NCBI RefSeq assembly: GCF_019924925.1
Contig: NC_067220.1
Span: 9,164,127 to 9,228,126, forward strand
Length of the DNA stretch: 64,000 nucleotides
Reading direction: 5' to 3'
From: Ctenopharyngodon idella
Taxonomy: Eukaryota > Chordata > Actinopteri > Cypriniformes > Xenocyprididae
This document shows, piece by piece, positions 1 through 12,857 of this stretch. The notes under the pieces were generated by a model. It was not told the origin of the DNA and made no database searches. It worked only from the letters and a program-made list of their open reading frames with translations. How positions within the stretch are numbered: position 1 is the stretch's first letter; every line of letters starts with the position of its first letter. The position numbers and the translations under genes were made by a program.

Positions 1-760
1 GTTTTCAGTGATTGTTAGATGGTTGCAAATCTCTATGACACGTCAATCCGTACAGTAGGTACACCACATTGTGCTGCATTAACTCATTTGAGCATCATAA
101 AATGAAATAAGAAAACAAAAACTATGCAAAAAATAACAAATAAAAAATGTAAATATAAATAAGCACAAAAAAAAATAACAAAAAATAACTATAAAATAAA
201 AAATAAAATAAGCAAACAATTAAGAGAATAAAATAAAAAATAAAATAAATTAAAATAAATGACAATAAACAAAGTACACAAAAACAAAACAAAATAAACT
301 ATGAAATAAAAAATAAAATAAGCAAACATTTAATTAAAATTAAATTAAATAAAAACTAATTATGCAAAAAATTATCAAATAAAATTAAAATAGAATAAGC
401 AAAAAATACAAACAAACAAACTATAAAATAAAAAATAAGAGAACATTTAATTAAAATATAAATAATCTAAAAATAAAATAACCTAAAAAATAAAACAAAT
501 TATAAAATGAAAAATAATATAAAATAATCAAAATTAAATATACAAAAAAAATAACAAAAATATAAAATAAATAAAATGAAATAAGCAAACATTTAACTAA
601 AAATAGAAAAATAATATAAAATAAACAAAACAAAACAAAATACACATCAAAACTAAATAAACAGCAAACATTTAATTAAAATAAAATGAAATAAAAACAA
701 AAAAGAAAAACAATAAAAGAAAAAGAAAGAAAGAAAGAAAGAAAGAAAGAAAAAGTTTAA
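1..760. repeat. A-rich low-complexity tract with GAAA microsatellite
   Basis: Almost wholly made of AAATAAAA-like words with scattered C and G, closing with a (GAAA)n run at about 721-752. Open frames here reflect composition only. Confidence 0.85.
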
Positions 761-795
761 GGGCACTACAAGGCTGTATGCTTAATTTTATGTAA

Positions 796-815
796 GGTGT
801 CCAAATACTTTTGGC
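796..815. mobile_element. Tc1-like terminal repeat remnant
   Basis: GGTGTCCAAATACTTTTGGC resembles the reverse complement of the Tc1-like inverted repeat seen at 35890. No transposase sequence adjoins it. Probably the far end of a decayed element. Confidence 0.35.
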
Positions 816-1893
816 CAAAAGTAGTATACTGTCCTCCTATCCTCAATAACCCACACAATATTTGAAGTGTCCATAACACAAATTTTCATGATGAGCTAAA
901 GAAAAAGCAATAAGTATTAGCAAGCACCACTAACAAGCAAGACTAGAATGTTAAATGAGAGACCCACAAACAGAGACACTGTTTAGGATCTGTCATTTCT
1001 TTAAACACAGATGTGAGCGACAGAAGGATCGGAGGGTGGGTTTCCGTTGCCGTAGGCTGATGATGAGTTGAGTCACCATACCTCATACGAACCTAAATAT
1101 TCCTATCAATAGCCCACCCATTCAATTAACAACCATGCCCGTGTAGGGAAGAAGCACACTGGCGGGAACGCATGGTAAACCGTAACCTGCGACTGAAAAG
1201 AATAGAGATTAAAGCATCAGTGCTTGGTTAGGGCTATGAATAGCCATATAGCTTTGATTTCGTGGTAAACAGACACAGTGAGTCAGAGATAGAAAACACT
1301 GAGGGTTTCTTTCCCTTTCCAGAGGCTGCTGTGGTTGTCAGCTTTTGTTCTTTCCACAGGGGAAGATGAAAGGGAAGTGATGTCATTAGTTTGCATTTAT
1401 GTAAGCTTGAATGCAGAAATGGTAACATTAGCCATGTTTAGAAACGAGAGGTGATTTCCCTGACCACATGGAAGTAGTTCCAACTACGACACTTGCTGGA
1501 TTACAGATAATGATAATATTGGACTTTGTCGACAAAACTTTCCTCAGGGCAACTGTCAAGTTATTACTGAGCCGTTTCCATTCTGATTTGAAATGGGGAC
1601 GTGTATCCGTATGATATCTGTGCTTCTTGTGCATAAGTGTGTAACTTCCCCTTCACGCAGTTCCCGGTGACCTGCGGCTTCCCGTGCATTTACTGTTCTC
1701 AACTTATTGGAAGGGACACTTTGAGCCAATTTCCTTTTCAGCTTTCTGGCCCTTCTGCCAACACACTTAATGTTTTACAATTAAGCTGCTTCACAGACTG
1801 AGCTGGCAGCATAGATTAATTCTGGCTTTTTTAAAGGATGTAGTGAGCAAGGGACACCTAAGAATATGACTGCAAAAAAAAGTGTGAGATAAT
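816..1893. other. Gene-free unique DNA
   Basis: Mixed-composition sequence without a convincing ORF or recognised repeat. I see nothing to annotate. Confidence 0.5.
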
Positions 1894-1932
1894 TAAAGGG
1901 GTCATGAAATTGTGAATCTTAATGTTTACACA

Positions 1933-2347
1933 TATAAGAGGTTACTCTACAATTAAAACTAGGGCTGCATAATTAATCGAAATTAAAGGATTAGTTCACT
2001 TTTTACTCTACAATTAAAACTAGGGCTGCATAATTAATCAAAATTAAAGGATTAGTTCACTTCAGAATTAAAATTTCCTGATAATTTACTCACCCCCATG
2101 TCATCCAAGATGTTTATGTCTTTCTTTCAGCTCAGGCTCATTAGAAAAAGGTACAGTTTCCTTTTGTGACAGTTTCAATGTGAATGCCCACTATAAGAGG
2201 TTACTCTACAATTAAAACTAGGGCTGCATAATTAATCGAAATTAAAGAATTAGTTCACTTCAGAATTAAAATCTCCTGATAATTTACTCACCCCCCATGT
2301 CATCCAAGATGTTTATGTCTTTCTTTCAGCCCAGGCTCATTAGAAAA
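1933..2347. repeat. Tandem duplication of a foldback-element arm
   Basis: The block beginning TATAAGAGGTTACTCTAC at 1933 recurs at 2192, an offset of 259 bases. The first copy also has an internal 61-base duplication (1943 and 2004). Both contain the element start AAAGRATTAGTTCACTTCAG and run as far as the AAAAAGGTAC motif. The first copy then goes its own way; the second is cut by the insertion at 2356. Confidence 0.75.
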
Positions 2348-2355
2348 AGGTACGT

Positions 2356-3309
2356 GTGGGAACATATTTGCAAAACGTGTTCAGTTTTTTTCCGAAACAG
2401 ATGAACATGAATATGGTATGTTTTTTTTTACATTGGTTTTATACGTATCATCGCAGTACTGATTTGAAATGTCCGGTGATTGGTGCTAAGCTTAAAGGAT
2501 TAGTTCACTTTCAAATGAAAATGACCCCAAGCTTTACCCTCAAGCCATCCTAGGTGTATATGACTTTCTTCTTTCTGATGAACACAATCTGAGAAATATT
2601 AATAAATATCCTGATGCATCCGAGCTTTATAATGGCAGTGAACAGGTGTCACGAGTATGAGCTGAAGAATGTGCTTCCATCTACATCCATCCATCATAAA
2701 CATTTTCCACTTGGCTCTGGGTCATATACACCTAGGATGGCTTGAAGGTGAGTAAAGCTTGGGCTAATTTTCATTTGAAAGTGAACTAATCCTTTAATGC
2801 TCCATTACATTTTAAAATAACGTACCACCAACACTACATCTAAACCCAGTAGTGTTAACAAAAGCAATGTGACATAAAAAAACCATTCGTAATCATGCAA
2901 TTTTAGCTTGTTTTTTATCTCTCATCTTTGAGTCATGTTTCATAGGATTCATACCCAAGGCTTCCACACCTTAAGTCCAATTTCGTACCAGCTGAGTTAC
3001 TGAGCAATCTTGTTACATTAGAAAAGCGAAACATATGGAGCTGGTTAAGCGATGCAAAGTCAAAAATGTATTTATTTATTTATGTTTTTTTTTTTTTTTT
3101 AACCAAATCATGCACTTTTATAAAAAGTGTTTTGAGATCATAACATAATATTCTGCAAGGAGACATGAAAACAAGTCTTTATTAATCTGTAATCTGACCA
3201 TTGTGAAAATGATTAAAAGTGCATGTTGTTTTACTGCCTCTAGTGTTCATTTCTGTTGGAAACTGCAGTGATATGTACATATTGGTAGGTGTTTTGCAAA
3301 TGTTCCCAC
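2356..3309. mobile_element. hAT-like non-autonomous element with 8-bp target duplication
   Basis: The flanks are identical 8-mers AGGTACGT at 2348-2355 and 3310-3317. The ends are imperfect inverted repeats, GTGGGAACATATTTGCAAAA and its near complement TTTTGCAAATGTTCCCAC. An 8-bp duplication is typical of hAT transposons. There is no transposase. It carries a further element at 2492-2797. Confidence 0.8.
2492..2797. mobile_element. TTAA-flanked foldback MITE, innermost of three
   Basis: TTAA stands at both ends. The termini AAAGGATTAGTTCACTTTCA and TGAAAGTGAACTAATCCTTT are inverted copies of each other and continue inward (CATCCTAGGTGTATATGACT versus TCATATACACCTAGGATGGC). It sits inside the 2356-3309 element. 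Confidence 0.8.
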
Positions 3310-3628
3310 AGGTACGTTTTTCCATGAGATCAGGTTGCTTTCTTTCTTCAGTCAAAAAGAAATTAAGGTTTTTGAGGAAAACATTCCAGGATTTTTCTCC
3401 ATGTAGAAGACTTCAACAGCTACCAACGATCGGCTCTTTTCTAAAAAAAATAAATAAATAAATAAATAAACTGTTGAAGTCTTCTATATGGAGAAAAATC
3501 CTGGAATGTTTTCCTCAAAAAAACCTTAATTTCTTTTCGACTGAAGAAAGAAAGACATGAACATTTTGGATGACATGGGGGTGAGTAAATTATCAGGAAA
3601 TTGTAATTCTGAAGTGAACTAATCCTTT

Positions 3629-5310
3629 TTTTTTTCCTTCTTTTTTTTTCTCTTTTTTTTAAGCTAGTGGTACAATATGTAAAAAAATAAAAATAAAATA
3701 GTTTTGTGAATACTAAAAAAAGGATATCAAAATGTGTTATAACTATTTAAACAAACTTACCGTAGAGCAATTAAATAGTTTTAATTGGAAACGTGCCACT
3801 CTTTTGAGCGGAAAATGTTATGTGTTGTTCAGAGCCAACAACAGAACTTTTATCCTGACAGCTGTGAAGATGTTGAGCATGGTGAATTATTCATGGTGGC
3901 CATATTGTTTCTTCTCGATTTAGTCACTGGGGGAATGTTAGTGTATGATGCATCTGAATAGCTGGAACAAGCCTGATGAAACCCCTGCTGGATAACACAC
4001 TCAAAACAATGCACTCAATTCAGAGACGACTTTTATGAGATCAATTTTCTTTAGTAGGGGGTCATAATAGCACACTGTAGACGTGATAGTCAAAACAAAG
4101 CGCATTGGCTTTTTCAAATAAGCACATTAGAATGCATACTTGTGCAATTCTGAGAGCTAAAACACATGACTAATACTGGGGCATTTTACGACTTAAAGAG
4201 ATGCGGAATATATGGAGGGCTTTCAACATATCTGATTTATTGAGTACTGAAACATCACCATATTCTTATGACTACAATAGATGCAAGTAGAGTCACCAAT
4301 ACATTAAAGCGCATTTGTGAAGCTCCCGTCTCCTCAGTCACACTGCGGATAGACAGGCGGTGTCACAATCTGAAGATGACCTAGTTTTTGAGGCGGCATC
4401 TCTTCTGCACCATGCCCTGTGCAATCCTTCAACTTCTCAGACAGATTAAACGTTCATTTGAATAATTATATGCCTGACCGTGCAGGTTAAACTTCAAATA
4501 TTAGTCATGATATATTCAGAGCCGTGTGCTGTGCATCTGCTACAACTGCAAGAACAACCTTCAAAAGGTTCCTAAATAAGGATTTTAATAAGATGTTTTG
4601 ACTGAAGACAATAACCATGATTGCAAAGATATATGGGTTATCTGTGTTCTTCAAGACATCTTGGGTGTTTTCATGAGAAAAAAGTAGAATTATAATGCTA
4701 ATCAGCATAGCTTTTAACACAGTACAGTATGCTAAAAAAATATTATATTTTCTGCCTCATTTTGTGATATGAAGCCACATGGAATCACAGGAAGTTGTTT
4801 CAAATACTCAACTGATGTTATAAAGTGCAGTGTGGAGCAAACACTTGGTTTTACTGTAATACATTCTCATGTTTTGATGCTGTGCTAAGCTAATATGCTA
4901 GCTAGCCCTTATGTACCTTTTACCAGGAGCAATTATGTTTTATGACTAATTTTGAAAAGATCATGTTTCATTTTTTAAGAAGGACATTTGATACAAAACT
5001 AAAGAAGGTGAAGTGAGAAGTTTGAACAAAGGAATTAGAGATTAAAACAGTGTGAATAGTAAGTGATCAGTAAATATAATAAAGACAAAAGAATAATAAT
5101 TAGAGCCATATCCCGACCAGAGAGGCGTGAATGTGTGCAAGAGGCAAAACATGAATGGGGGTAATTACATCACAAAAAAATAGAGACAATAGACTGAATG
5201 CTTAGAAGATGTGAAGAAACGTCAGCTTGCATTTTAAAAGTAAAACCACATGACATGGTCTTAACAAAATATTTCATAAAACTCAAGAGTTATCATCTTC
5301 ATATTTGAAT
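3629..5310. other. Gene-free DNA
   Basis: T-rich run at about 3625-3660, then mixed AT-rich sequence. No ORF with a recognisable product and no repeat I can name. Confidence 0.5.
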
Positions 5311-5319
5311 TTCATATAT

Positions 5320-5320
<1 letters not shown>

Positions 5321-5390
<70 letters not shown>
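5321..5390. repeat. (TA)n microsatellite
   Basis: About 35 nearly uninterrupted TA units. An (AAT)n run follows at 5527-5554. Confidence 0.9.
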
Positions 5391-5392
<2 letters not shown>

Positions 5393-6057
5393 CTATATGT
5401 AGGCTAACAGGTTAGTATTATTATTTTTAACTGCACAGACACGTTTTCAATAATGATTTGATAAATCAGCTATCATATCTGAAGTGACAGTCATATAGTT
5501 CACTAAAATGACTTGCATAAATAAATAAATAATAATAATAATAATAATAATAATGTTTATGCACCATTACTTGCTATTATGTTCCCAACAGGTTAATATG
5601 CTGTAAATGTCAGCCTTTTATATAGCATTGGTTCTGCTTCAAGAAACAGATTGCACATTGGACGATTATAGGGACACAATTGTCTCAAAATATTGTATTA
5701 TATATATAATATTATATTCTCAAACACTGAAATGTATTAATGCTACAATTAGTACAGGTAAAAAAAAAAAATAAATAAATAAAATAAATATAATAAAGAA
5801 AGTAATTACAGATCATTCATGAACCACTTCATAAAAAGACAAGAAAAAAATTGTAGTCATTTGATATTTCCAAAGTCAAGTAATACTTAAAATTGTCCCT
5901 GAAGTAATTTGACTTAGGATTGTATTATAATTTATGTTGTTTCAGTAACATTCAACAATTTCATACAATAGCCTAAAATGCATAGTCAAATGAAATAATA
6001 TATATGTATATATATTTCTATATCTGTTTCTAATTATATATATATATATATATATAT

Positions 6058-6088
<31 letters not shown>

Positions 6089-6089
6089 C

Positions 6090-6360
6090 TCCTCCTAAGC
6101 TCACTAAGGCTACATTTATTTGATCAAAAAAATAAAATAAAATTGGGAATTATTAATATAATTTAAAATAGCTTTTCTATTTGAATAGATTTTAAAATGT
6201 AATTTATTCCTGTGATCAAAGCTGAATTCTCAGCATCATTACTCCAGTCTTCAGTGTCACATGATCCTTCGGAAATCATTCTAATATGCTGGTTTCCTGC
6301 TCAAGAAACATTTATTATTTATTATTATTAGCATTTATATTGTAAAGGAAACATTTTTAT
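6090..6360 (+). repeat. Dispersed repeat D, copy 1
   Basis: Carries the diagnostic core CAGTCTTCAGTGTCACATGA followed by TCCTTCGGAAATCATTCTAA. The same core recurs in other copies at 7030, 36666, 36835, 39300, 42115 and 51860. Probably a non-autonomous DNA transposon common in cyprinids; the family name was not verified. Confidence 0.7.
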
Positions 6361-6419
6361 TTTGTTATACATTTACACTCTATATTTCCCATTAGCATAC
6401 ACAGAATGTTTTGATTTGA

Positions 6420-6780
6420 TTTCATTTCACTGACATGTAATACGTTGATCACCCTGAGCAACACACCAGCATGTAGAGCTTCCTGAAAAGCACAGTTTCT
6501 CCCTCTTGCTAGAACAACATCTAAGGGAATGTTGTGTTCACCGATTCCAGTGGCATCGCAGTCAACACCTGTGGCTCCCCGGAGAGCATACTGTCTGGGA
6601 AATCGAGTGCAAAAGATTGCACACAGCTGACCTCAATTTACAGCCGCACTGTTTGTATACACTGTTTTGGCGGGCCTGTGCTTTGTGGACTCCACTTCAA
6701 TTAAAAGGTGAAAAATGACAGAAAAGTTTGACAACTTCATCTTCACATTAATTAGAAAAGTTGGTCTTATTAAAGACAAT
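6420..6780. other. Unique gene-free segment
   Basis: Less AT-rich than its surroundings and free of recognised repeats. Short frames on both strands lack any known motif. It could be noncoding DNA under constraint, but that cannot be seen from one sequence. Confidence 0.3.
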
Positions 6781-7029
6781 AAAGAATGATAGCAAAGTGT
6801 ATTTGTATGAACTGTTTGCATTGTTTTGGCACTGAGTGTATAAATGAGTTATGCAAATCAAGTGATAGAGCAAATATGCCCACAAAATCCGAATCAAACC
6901 TGACTGCAATTAGCAAAAAAAAAAAAAATAAAATAAATAGAAAGAAATTATATAAACAAATATGCACATAAAAAAAAGTGTATATGTGCAAAATACATAA
7001 TAATATTAATATATTTTAATGTTGTTAAA

Positions 7030-7300
7030 AGAAGCCTCTTCTGCTCACCAAGGCTGTATTTATTTGATCAGAAATACAGTAAAAGCTGTAATATTGTGAA
7101 ATATCATTTGAATTTAAAATCACTGTTATATATATTTTAAAATAGAATTCATTCCTGTGATGGTAAAGCTGATTTTCAGCATCATTACTCCAGTGTCACA
7201 TGATCCTTCAGAAATCATTATAATATGCTGATGTACTGCTCAAGAAACATTTCTTATTATCATCAATGTTGAAAACAGTTTTGCTGCATTCAAAAGTTCG
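7030..7300 (+). repeat. Dispersed repeat D, copy 2
   Basis: Begins AAGAAGCCTCTTCTGCTCAC and carries the CCAGTGTCACATGATCCTTC core, with a small deletion in it relative to copy 1. It ends near the AAGAAACATTTC motif. Confidence 0.7.
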
Positions 7301-7419
7301 GTGTAAGTAAATACACACTGCATTACTGCATACAATAAAAATAGGACAATTGTGGTCAATGTTGCCCTGCTTCACAAAACATAAGTTGTCATCCACAAAA
7401 AAAAAAAAAAAAAAAAACC

Positions 7420-7980
7420 GCTGAGCAAACAGTGTGCAGATGTGTTAGACAAACTGGGTTAAACTTGCCCTCAACCACACAGCCAGGAAGCACTTTCAAC
7501 AAAAGTTCACACGGGCAGGAGTCCGCATGTTCTACAGGCGCGCCACTGTGCCCGTTTGGGCCTGTCTTGTCCTGCCGGGCAACTGATTGATAACTCACCT
7601 CAGTCGGGTGGTACTCGCTCAGTGGAAGGTACTAGAAGCTGGCATGAGCCAAAGGGCGCAGTCACCTCTGGTGTCAGGAGGGGGCTGAGAGTGACATGAC
7701 CTACACGTCCGCCCCAATATCGCAGCCAAATGATGCCTTTAAAAGCTGCCAGGGAGCAGCAGGGGTAAGAGAAAGCCGAGTATAAACCCTGAGAACTGGT
7801 GAATGGAACTATCCATCTCCTGTCAGGGTGAAACATACAGTTGTGACCATTACACTGCGCCTTAACCAGACACAACATGACAGCTTTAGTAATTTGCTGG
7901 CCACACTGAAAGTGAAAGACTGCGCCAAGGAACAAAATGAGAACAATTTTAATATGATTTTGGGCCAATGAGTTTTTTTT
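7420..7980. other. Unique GC-richer block with a weak minus-strand ORF
   Basis: A minus-strand frame of up to 122 codons ends at 7600. Its start has a hydrophobic stretch (IKIVLILFLGAVFHF), but the rest matches nothing I recognise and has no repeated cysteine or domain pattern. A TATAAA occurs on the plus strand near 7780. Treated as unassigned noncoding DNA. Confidence 0.25.
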
Positions 7981-7999
7981 TTTAGTCTAGATCCAAATG

Positions 8000-10140
8000 A
8001 CAAATCTTTCCTCGTAAACTGAGTTTCTTTAAAATTTTAGATTCAGCTTTTGTTTTTATATTATGAACATTCTCTCAGTCAATATAACAAAGTGCATCCT
8101 GGGATGCTTTCGAACTGTACTGAATTCATTTAAATAAATACTGTACACTCAGACTGTACACAGGCACACTTTCAACTGTTTAAGCAGAAGCCTTTAGATT
8201 AAAAAGTTTTCAAGATCGCTAAAACTCTTTTCACATCCTGATAGCAATCAATAACACACTGTAAATCCAAACAGTGAAATTCATTAAATGAAATGAGCTC
8301 GTTTCACTCAAATAATAATGAAAGTTCTTTGTACTTAATAGAAAAAAGAACACAAAATTTGATAGTAGTAAGCTGAACTTAATATGATTAAGCTGCAGCA
8401 GATTTCTAATTCCCAGCATGCTTTGCTTCAGACTGAATGAGGAAAATAAATGTTGAAATGAAGTGTTATTTTGTGTGTTTGTACATACATAAGACATAAG
8501 TTAGCCGCTTCCACGGCTCTCGGCCCCACCCCACTTGTCACAAAAATTTTAAGTTCTACTAACTCAAAAAATGAATTAGTTTACTTAAACGTTTTGAGGT
8601 AATGTTTCCTCAAATGTTTTGAATATTCTGAACTTATTGTTGTGTAGAAGTGGTCTAAATATTAAAGAAGTACATATATCGTCTGTGTGAAGTCTCAGGA
8701 CCAAAAAATGTTCGTCCAATCACTGCATTCGAATTCAATGATAGTCCGAATTCAATGATATTATGTCCTACCTGCCTGTCAGCATATGTATTTCCATACC
8801 TCTGTGCACCTGCTCACGCAGACGACACACATCCTCAGAGCGTTCCGTAAGGCTATTCAGAGTTGTAGACAGATGTTAGTCACTGAGAGACACAAAAAAG
8901 CAGCAGCCACCTTTTACAGTTCCTCCATGTCGTAACCGTAATTACAAGATGGCAACCCGTGATGTTACCCAGAGCTGTTTACGTCCTCAGTCTCGGATTT
9001 ATGCATTTCTGTGTCAGCACTATCAATGCTAAAATGAATCTGCAGCAGTCAGGTGGTACAAGTTAGAGCTCTGTAAGTTGTTTATGTTCATTATCACTGT
9101 AATGTTATGTGCTTTGAGACATGAGCAAATTTAATGCCGTCTCTTATGACACTTTGCAGACTCTGCTCTGGCTGTGCGCATTCATGTGTTTTGGAGGAGG
9201 CGTGGCTTTGGAGATGCTCTGAAAGGAGGGTGGGATCTAATGCTTTCAAAGCTAGCTATTGCTAGCCGCTCCGATATTGCCAACCCTACCTTTAATTTAT
9301 TTAATGACAAAATTATTTCAGCTAAAGCCAATAACAATCATACCTTATATTTGTTCAACATGAAATTAAAATGTATTTACACATGAATGTAGACACCATT
9401 TAAATATATTTATGATGGTAACACTACAAATTCTAAAGTTCTCTTCTGAATTGTTACTGCATTACTGGATGTTTGTTATACATGTTGCTGATAGATGAGA
9501 GCCTGTGGATATACAGAATGTTTTACTGAGTCGATTACCTCCAGGCACACTTGACTCTCACAAGCCGTTTGACACAAGAGCATGAAACCGCATATAAACA
9601 TGCAAATTCTATATACATAATACACACAATTGAGTGCTAAAGGGGCTGTTTAGGAACCCAGGCAACCAAAGCAAAATAGAGCATCTACTTTTGAGTTAAT
9701 AAGGCATGCCAGCAAGCAACTTTGGCTTCAGCTTGAGGGGGAAGAAAAACCCTAGAGCAAGAGAGACAGACTATATGTGGGTGAATCTCATGAAACCTGT
9801 CATAATCACCCCAAAAGAAAGCAGTAAGAATTTATGTTTTGTCTGAAAAAAACAAAAACAAAAAAAAAAAAAATTAAGCCTGTTTTTAAAGCTGTTCAGT
9901 CATGATAATCTGTTCTAACTACGCTATTTTAAAAACTCACTGGAAATTCTCACTGACTGGAAAAATGGCTAAAAAAAATGCTGATTCATTTTTGGGTAAT
10001 AGAAATACAAACTAAAACATTTTCACCAATTCTTATTAACAAAATTCAATTTAATATGGCTGTATTTGTTGTACTGCCGTTAATTGGTGCTTATTTAAAC
10101 AGTTATATGAATAATTGAGCATCTAATGAGAATCACCATT
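8000..10140. other. Gene-free DNA with old repeat fragments
   Basis: The 8240-8650 part resembles the ACTGTAAA-type short foldback repeats of cyprinids. The 9180-9300 part (GGAGGCGTGGCTTTGGAGAT) looks like the end of another dispersed repeat. No gene seen. Confidence 0.35.
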
Positions 10141-10179
10141 GAGAAATGCAAATTACAAAAAAAAAAAAAAAAGTGTTAC

Positions 10180-10380
10180 AGATAGAATAGAGCAATAGAT
10201 ACACAGAATGATAGAACAATAAAACAATAGATAGATAGAGTGATAGATAGAGATAGACAGAACAACATATAGAACGATGGATAGATAGAACGACAGATCG
10301 ATAGAACGATAGACAGAAAGAACAATAGAACGATAGATAGAACGATAGATAGAACGATAGAACGATAGATAGATAGATAA
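10180..10380. repeat. GATA-type tetranucleotide repeat
   Basis: Interrupted GATA and GAACGATA units over about 200 bases. The minus-strand frame made of Tyr/Arg/Ser repeats is a product of the repeat. Confidence 0.85.
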
Positions 10381-10389
10381 TATCAAATT

Positions 10390-10966
10390 ATATTATGCCT
10401 GCACTTATGATCATTGGCCATCTTGGTCTCAAGATATCGACCTTCCTTCCTTCCTTTATTGTCTACATGAACAGACGAGTTGGACTTATCGGCTGTCAGA
10501 CTAATTTAATTGTAACTCATTAACCCACTTGGTAAACATGCTGTTTTGGATCTGCAGTGTTCTTTCTAAACCTGTCTTTTAAAGTTCACCTCTGGCCAGC
10601 AGCTCATGTGCTCCTGAAAGAGAATCTAACAATCAACAGGCTTTATTTTTCCCCCATTTATGAGCCTCTTTTTTGCAAAATATTGATTTGATTCTGTCTA
10701 GCCTGCTGTCCGCAGCCTTCAATAACTTGTAATGTTCGAAATGTGAAAAACAACTTTTATTCAGCATGTGGCTTGGCTAAATGTATGTTTTAAAAGTATG
10801 ACATATATTGAAGAACTAAGGCAGGTAGTTATCCAGCTTTTATTTATTTGTGTTTAATGCATTTAACAGAAGTTACACAAGACAAGACATGGTTGATGTG
10901 CTTAATATCAAATGTCTTGATTATTTTAACACTTCCACTACAATCATAATCATATTTTCATTAAAG

Positions 10967-10998
<32 letters not shown>

Positions 10999-11680
10999 AC
11001 CATGAAATGCCATTTGCAACCCTTTTAATTTCTGACTGAATCAGGATAAGTTAGCATTAGCACAACAGTAGCCTAAATCAATGCTAAAAAAAAAAAAAAA
11101 AAACAATGTTAAGTGATGTTAGTCAAAAAGTAAAGCTGAAAATGAATACATTTTCAATATTACAAAGGAAAACTAGTTTTGCTTTGGAAAAAACATGCAC
11201 CTATGAATCATTAAAGAAAGTCATCATTTATGTCATTTTGTCTTTAATGTATAGTCTATTTTCAAAACAGGAATATGAGAATAAAAAAGTTGTCAAGTCA
11301 GCCTTGCAAGTGCATCCAAGAATAGTCAAGCGATTTGTATAAATTTGACAGTGGTAATAAAATGTCATTGGCAGGTTCACTACTGTAAAACCCAAGAGTG
11401 TTGACCTGATATTTTAATAGAGACCACCAGAATAGCCTTGTTGATGCAGAAATAAGTGGTGATGGGCCGTCAGGAGGTGTACACCCTGTGGTGCATCACT
11501 GACTGAAATGGCACAGACTACTGCTGCTGTGTTTATTTAAAATCCTGTGAGATATCTGGCAGAAAGACAATATGATTGCCTCAGCATTTTAATCGGCTTG
11601 CCATGACCTCAATTATTTACATGGATATTAAGTGCTATACACTACTTTATAGACACACTCGGGTGAAATGAATTATTTAC
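10390..11680. other. Gene-free AT-rich DNA
   Basis: Includes A runs at 10966-10995 and 11085-11102. No ORF with recognisable content. Confidence 0.5.
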
Positions 11681-11746
11681 TCCCCGTTTCACAGACAAGG
11701 CTTAAGACTAGTCCTAGACTAAAATGCATGTTTGAGCTGTTTTAAC

Positions 11747-12743
11747 TAGTGGTCGACCGACTGATCAGTTAATCAGGATCAGTTAATTGATTAATCAGCA
11801 CAAAATTTGGCATAAAAATACATACCGATAGTTTTTCCAGGTTGTGTCCATTGCTGGAGCAGCTGAGATGTGTCCGCTGTCATTAATACAGTACGAGAGT
11901 GGCCTCTAGAGGCGAAATAAAAACTATCACTGACACCTTGTGGAGTTTGTTTTGACATGTGAGGCTGCGTGTTGCACGAAGCGGGACACTTCAGATGTGG
12001 ATTTAACACAGACAACTAAACGGTATTTATACAGTAGTACACTACAGTACATGTTTTCATATCATTATAAAGTAATTAATTTGTTGACTAGATGTTGCAT
12101 TAGTGGAGAAAACAGCAGTATAATTGCCGTCAAGGCTGAAAGGATGCTAACATTAGCAGTGTCTCAAACGGTTAAAACAGCGTGACAAAAATACATGCAA
12201 CTACGACCCAAATGTTTAATGTCACAATTGTTACCATCATTTTTTTTTTTTTTTTTTTTGCAAACAAAGTTGCATATTTAAAGCTAGTGATGTGAGTGAG
12301 CAAACTGATATGTTTCTACAGCCGAGAGAAACATATTAACAAATCAGAAATGCATCCTATTTCAGATCTTTTTTTTTTTTTTTATAGTCACTGTAATACA
12401 TATATTTTTTTAAAAATTTTGATTACATAATCATCAAGTGTTCTAAAATAGAAGCAAATAAAGTATGATAGTATACATATGCATCTAATTATTAATTCCA
12501 TCTGTAACTAAGGTTAACAAATGCTGTTAGAAGTATTGCTCATTGTTATAACATTAATTTCAACATTTACTAATAATAATAATAATAATAATAATAAGTT
12601 TTAATTTTTAAAGTTTGTATCTGTTAACATTAGTTTTCATTCAGTATCCATTTTAAAAACTATCGGTTGGTTAATTGGTTATCGGCCTGTGCAGTCCAAC
12701 CTAGTTACTGTTATTAGTAAAATCCACTATCCGTCGACCTCTA
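11747..12743. mobile_element. hAT-like element inside the 11.7-kb MITE
   Basis: The ends are TAGTGGTCGACCG and the inverted CGTCGACCTCTA. The 8-bp flanks GTTTTAAC (11739-11746) and GTTTGAAC (12744-12751) differ at one base and match the single GTTTTAAC in the empty relative near 58110. There is no transposase, only 997 bases of AT-rich filler. Confidence 0.8.
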
Positions 12744-12857
12744 GTTTGAACTGAAAGCAACTTGCACTGGCAAATCTTAAAATGTGTCAGTTCCACTGTT
12801 TTGTCTCAAGATGCAGTACTGTTTATTTATTTTTTAAAAGATCCTTAAATGTCCTAA

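Larger units (their letters stand above)
2242..3628. mobile_element. Foldback MITE interrupted by a hAT-like insertion
   Basis: The left arm starts with TTAA at 2242 (ATTAGTTCACTTCAGAATT). The right arm ends near 3628 with the inverted version (AATTCTGAAGTGAACTAAT). The centre is a hairpin: the arm at about 3362-3425 repeats in reverse at about 3470-3545, around a short AAAT run. The arms are separated by the 954-bp insertion at 2356-3309. Confidence 0.8.
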
